A DNA stretch of 64,000 nucleotides, from positions 164,061,086-164,125,085 of the forward strand of contig OY821519.1 of the NCBI GenBank assembly GCA_963682025.1, read 5' to 3'. Below, piece by piece: positions 63,300-64,000 of the stretch. The notes under the pieces are model-generated. The model was not told where the DNA came from. It made no database searches and saw only the letters and a program-made list of their open reading frames with translations. A program made the translations under genes and the position numbers. Position 1 is the first letter of the stretch, and every line of letters starts with the position of its first letter. Origin of the DNA: Cordilura impudica. Its lineage: Eukaryota > Arthropoda > Insecta > Diptera > Scathophagidae.

Positions 63300-64000
63300 T
63301 GGGTAATCTGCTCCTAGAGGCTGCCTTGAAAAATTTACCTCATCGCATTCTTCATATTGTTCTTCAACATTTCCTATCTCCATAGGTTCAGGTGTCCATC
63401 TGGAGTTATGGGTATCTACGCTCATACGGGTAATCCTAGTTTGGCCTGAATTGTTAGTATTTAAGCGATTTTGTACGGCTGTGCTATTTTGTCTGTATCT
63501 GTTAATGTTTGGTGTTATGTTATTTTGGTGGTATCTATTAGTATTTGGTATTGTGTTATTTTGGTTTTATCTACTAGTGTTTGGTACTGTGTTATTTTGG
63601 TTGTATCTATTAGTATTTGGTACTCTATTGTAAACATTATTATTTGTATTTTTCCTATATTTTATATGAATAGCTCTAGGGTCATCTAGTGCTTCAATTT
63701 GTGAATACCTCGTTGCAATAGTATTTAGTGTACTGATCTGATCCTTAATGGTATATCAATGTTCTCTATCAATATATTGAATAAATCTTTGTCAATTCTA
63801 TCTGACTTATAAATGCTAGGTCTATTCTCATCAAACAAATAAATTTGATTTATTTTATATTTTGCTTTTTCAAAATAAGTAAATAACTCTCTTAAATTGC
63901 TTACTTTTACACCTCTGCATTCATTGAAGACGTCACTATACGTTGTTTTTGGTCTGTGGTATTCTACTAGTCCAGCTTTTATTTGGTCCCATGTTGCGCC
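63300..64000 (-). pseudogene. gag C-terminal part of the errantivirus-like element with 12-residue repeats
   Basis: On the minus strand gag continues from the right edge: WDQIKAGLVEYHRPKTTYSD and YFEKAKYKINQIYLFDE (63985-63800), typical of errantivirus Gag, then breaks near 63750. At 63500-63640 a repeated NQNNT-x-PNT-x-RY motif (period 36 bp) gives an Asn-rich tail, then PEPMEIGNVEEQYEE near 63350-63400. No CCHC knuckle, as usual for errantiviruses. At least two stops. Confidence 0.65.
63495..63640 (-). repeat. 36-bp repeats in gag (3-4 copies)
   Basis: On the plus strand ggt(a/g)ttgtgttattttggtt units recur every 36 bp (starting about 63510, 63546 and 63582), encoding a 12-residue Asn-rich repeat on the minus strand. 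Differences are a few per unit. Confidence 0.85.

Larger units (their letters stand above)
58128..64000 (-). mobile_element. errantivirus-like LTR retroelement (gypsy group with env), minus strand, runs off the right edge
   Basis: Minus-strand order from 64000 down: gag tail, protease, RT, RNase H, integrase, env, non-coding 3' end with AATAAA. An env with a furin-type site and a C-terminal membrane segment after pol is the mark of insect errantiviruses (endogenous retroviruses of Metaviridae). Pol and env are broken by frameshifts and stops. The 5' LTR is outside the window and the 3' LTR borders are not defined. Confidence 0.85.

Noticed and set aside
63451..63689. Hydrophobic repeated plus-strand ORF (MLFWWYLLVFG type)
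   Set aside because: Antisense of the Asn-rich gag repeats; hydrophobicity follows from codons opposite AAT/AAC.

Overview
This window comes from an animal nuclear genome, almost certainly a higher fly (Diptera, Schizophora). It is AT-rich and has no bacterial-style gene packing. It holds one clean host exon, from DIP2 (disco-interacting protein 2), on the minus strand at about 41,930-42,479 with consensus splice sites. No other DIP2 exon is visible. If the gene is intact, the whole 64 kb lies inside it, with an intron of at least 41.9 kb on the 3' side and at least 21.5 kb on the 5' side, both filled with mobile elements.

Positions 1-35,150 form a nest of transposons whose order can be read from target-site duplications (TSDs). 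The outer unit is a 412/mdg1-like LTR retrotransposon (plus strand; gag, protease, RT, RNase H and integrase remnants; 3' LTR from 14,616). Its RNase H is split by a minus-strand non-LTR element (2,368-12,250, TSD ccatatatat). That element is itself split by a plus-strand LOA-like non-LTR element (4,771-10,204). The 412-like 3' end is split by an 18.1-kb BEL/Pao element, BEL-A (15,087-33,194, LTRs on both sides, TSD aatag). BEL-A carries two further insertions. BEL-B (minus strand, 17,920-24,435, paired 382-bp LTRs, TSD ccatg) sits in its gag zinc-knuckle region. A Transib DNA transposon (28,959-32,925, TSD gggcg) sits in its polypurine tract. After BEL-A come remains of a third BEL element (BEL-C, to about 35,145).

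The Transib copy is the most striking item. Transib transposases are the relatives of RAG1, the V(D)J recombinase. This copy still shows all three expected acidic catalytic residues (in CDGSSG, MIDGK and SEEAQE contexts), although it has two stops and one frameshift. Its inverted ends have the layout heptamer CACWGTG, 23-bp spacer, A-rich nonamer (AAAACTC), the same layout as a 23-RSS.

Positions 35,400-41,100 hold DNA transposons and foldbacks. These are a Tc1-like element with a PIF/Harbinger-like insertion in its left inverted repeat, an unclassified element with 81-bp inverted repeats and a spliced coding remnant, a near-perfect palindrome of about 0.8 kb, and a small MITE-like unit. The DIP2 exon follows, then a gene-poor, AT-rich stretch (42.5-48.6 kb) with a promoter-like sequence.

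Positions 48,658-64,000 are again mobile elements: a truncated BEL (BEL-D), two minus-strand non-LTR elements (one 5'-truncated with a 488-codon open RT; one nearly full length with a PHD-like ORF1 and a tandem-repeat 5' leader), and a minus-strand errantivirus-like LTR element with gag, pol and env remnants that runs off the right edge. Nearly all mobile-element coding regions are broken. Element-level calls rest on motifs read by eye; clade names are family knowledge and were not confirmed by a database search.
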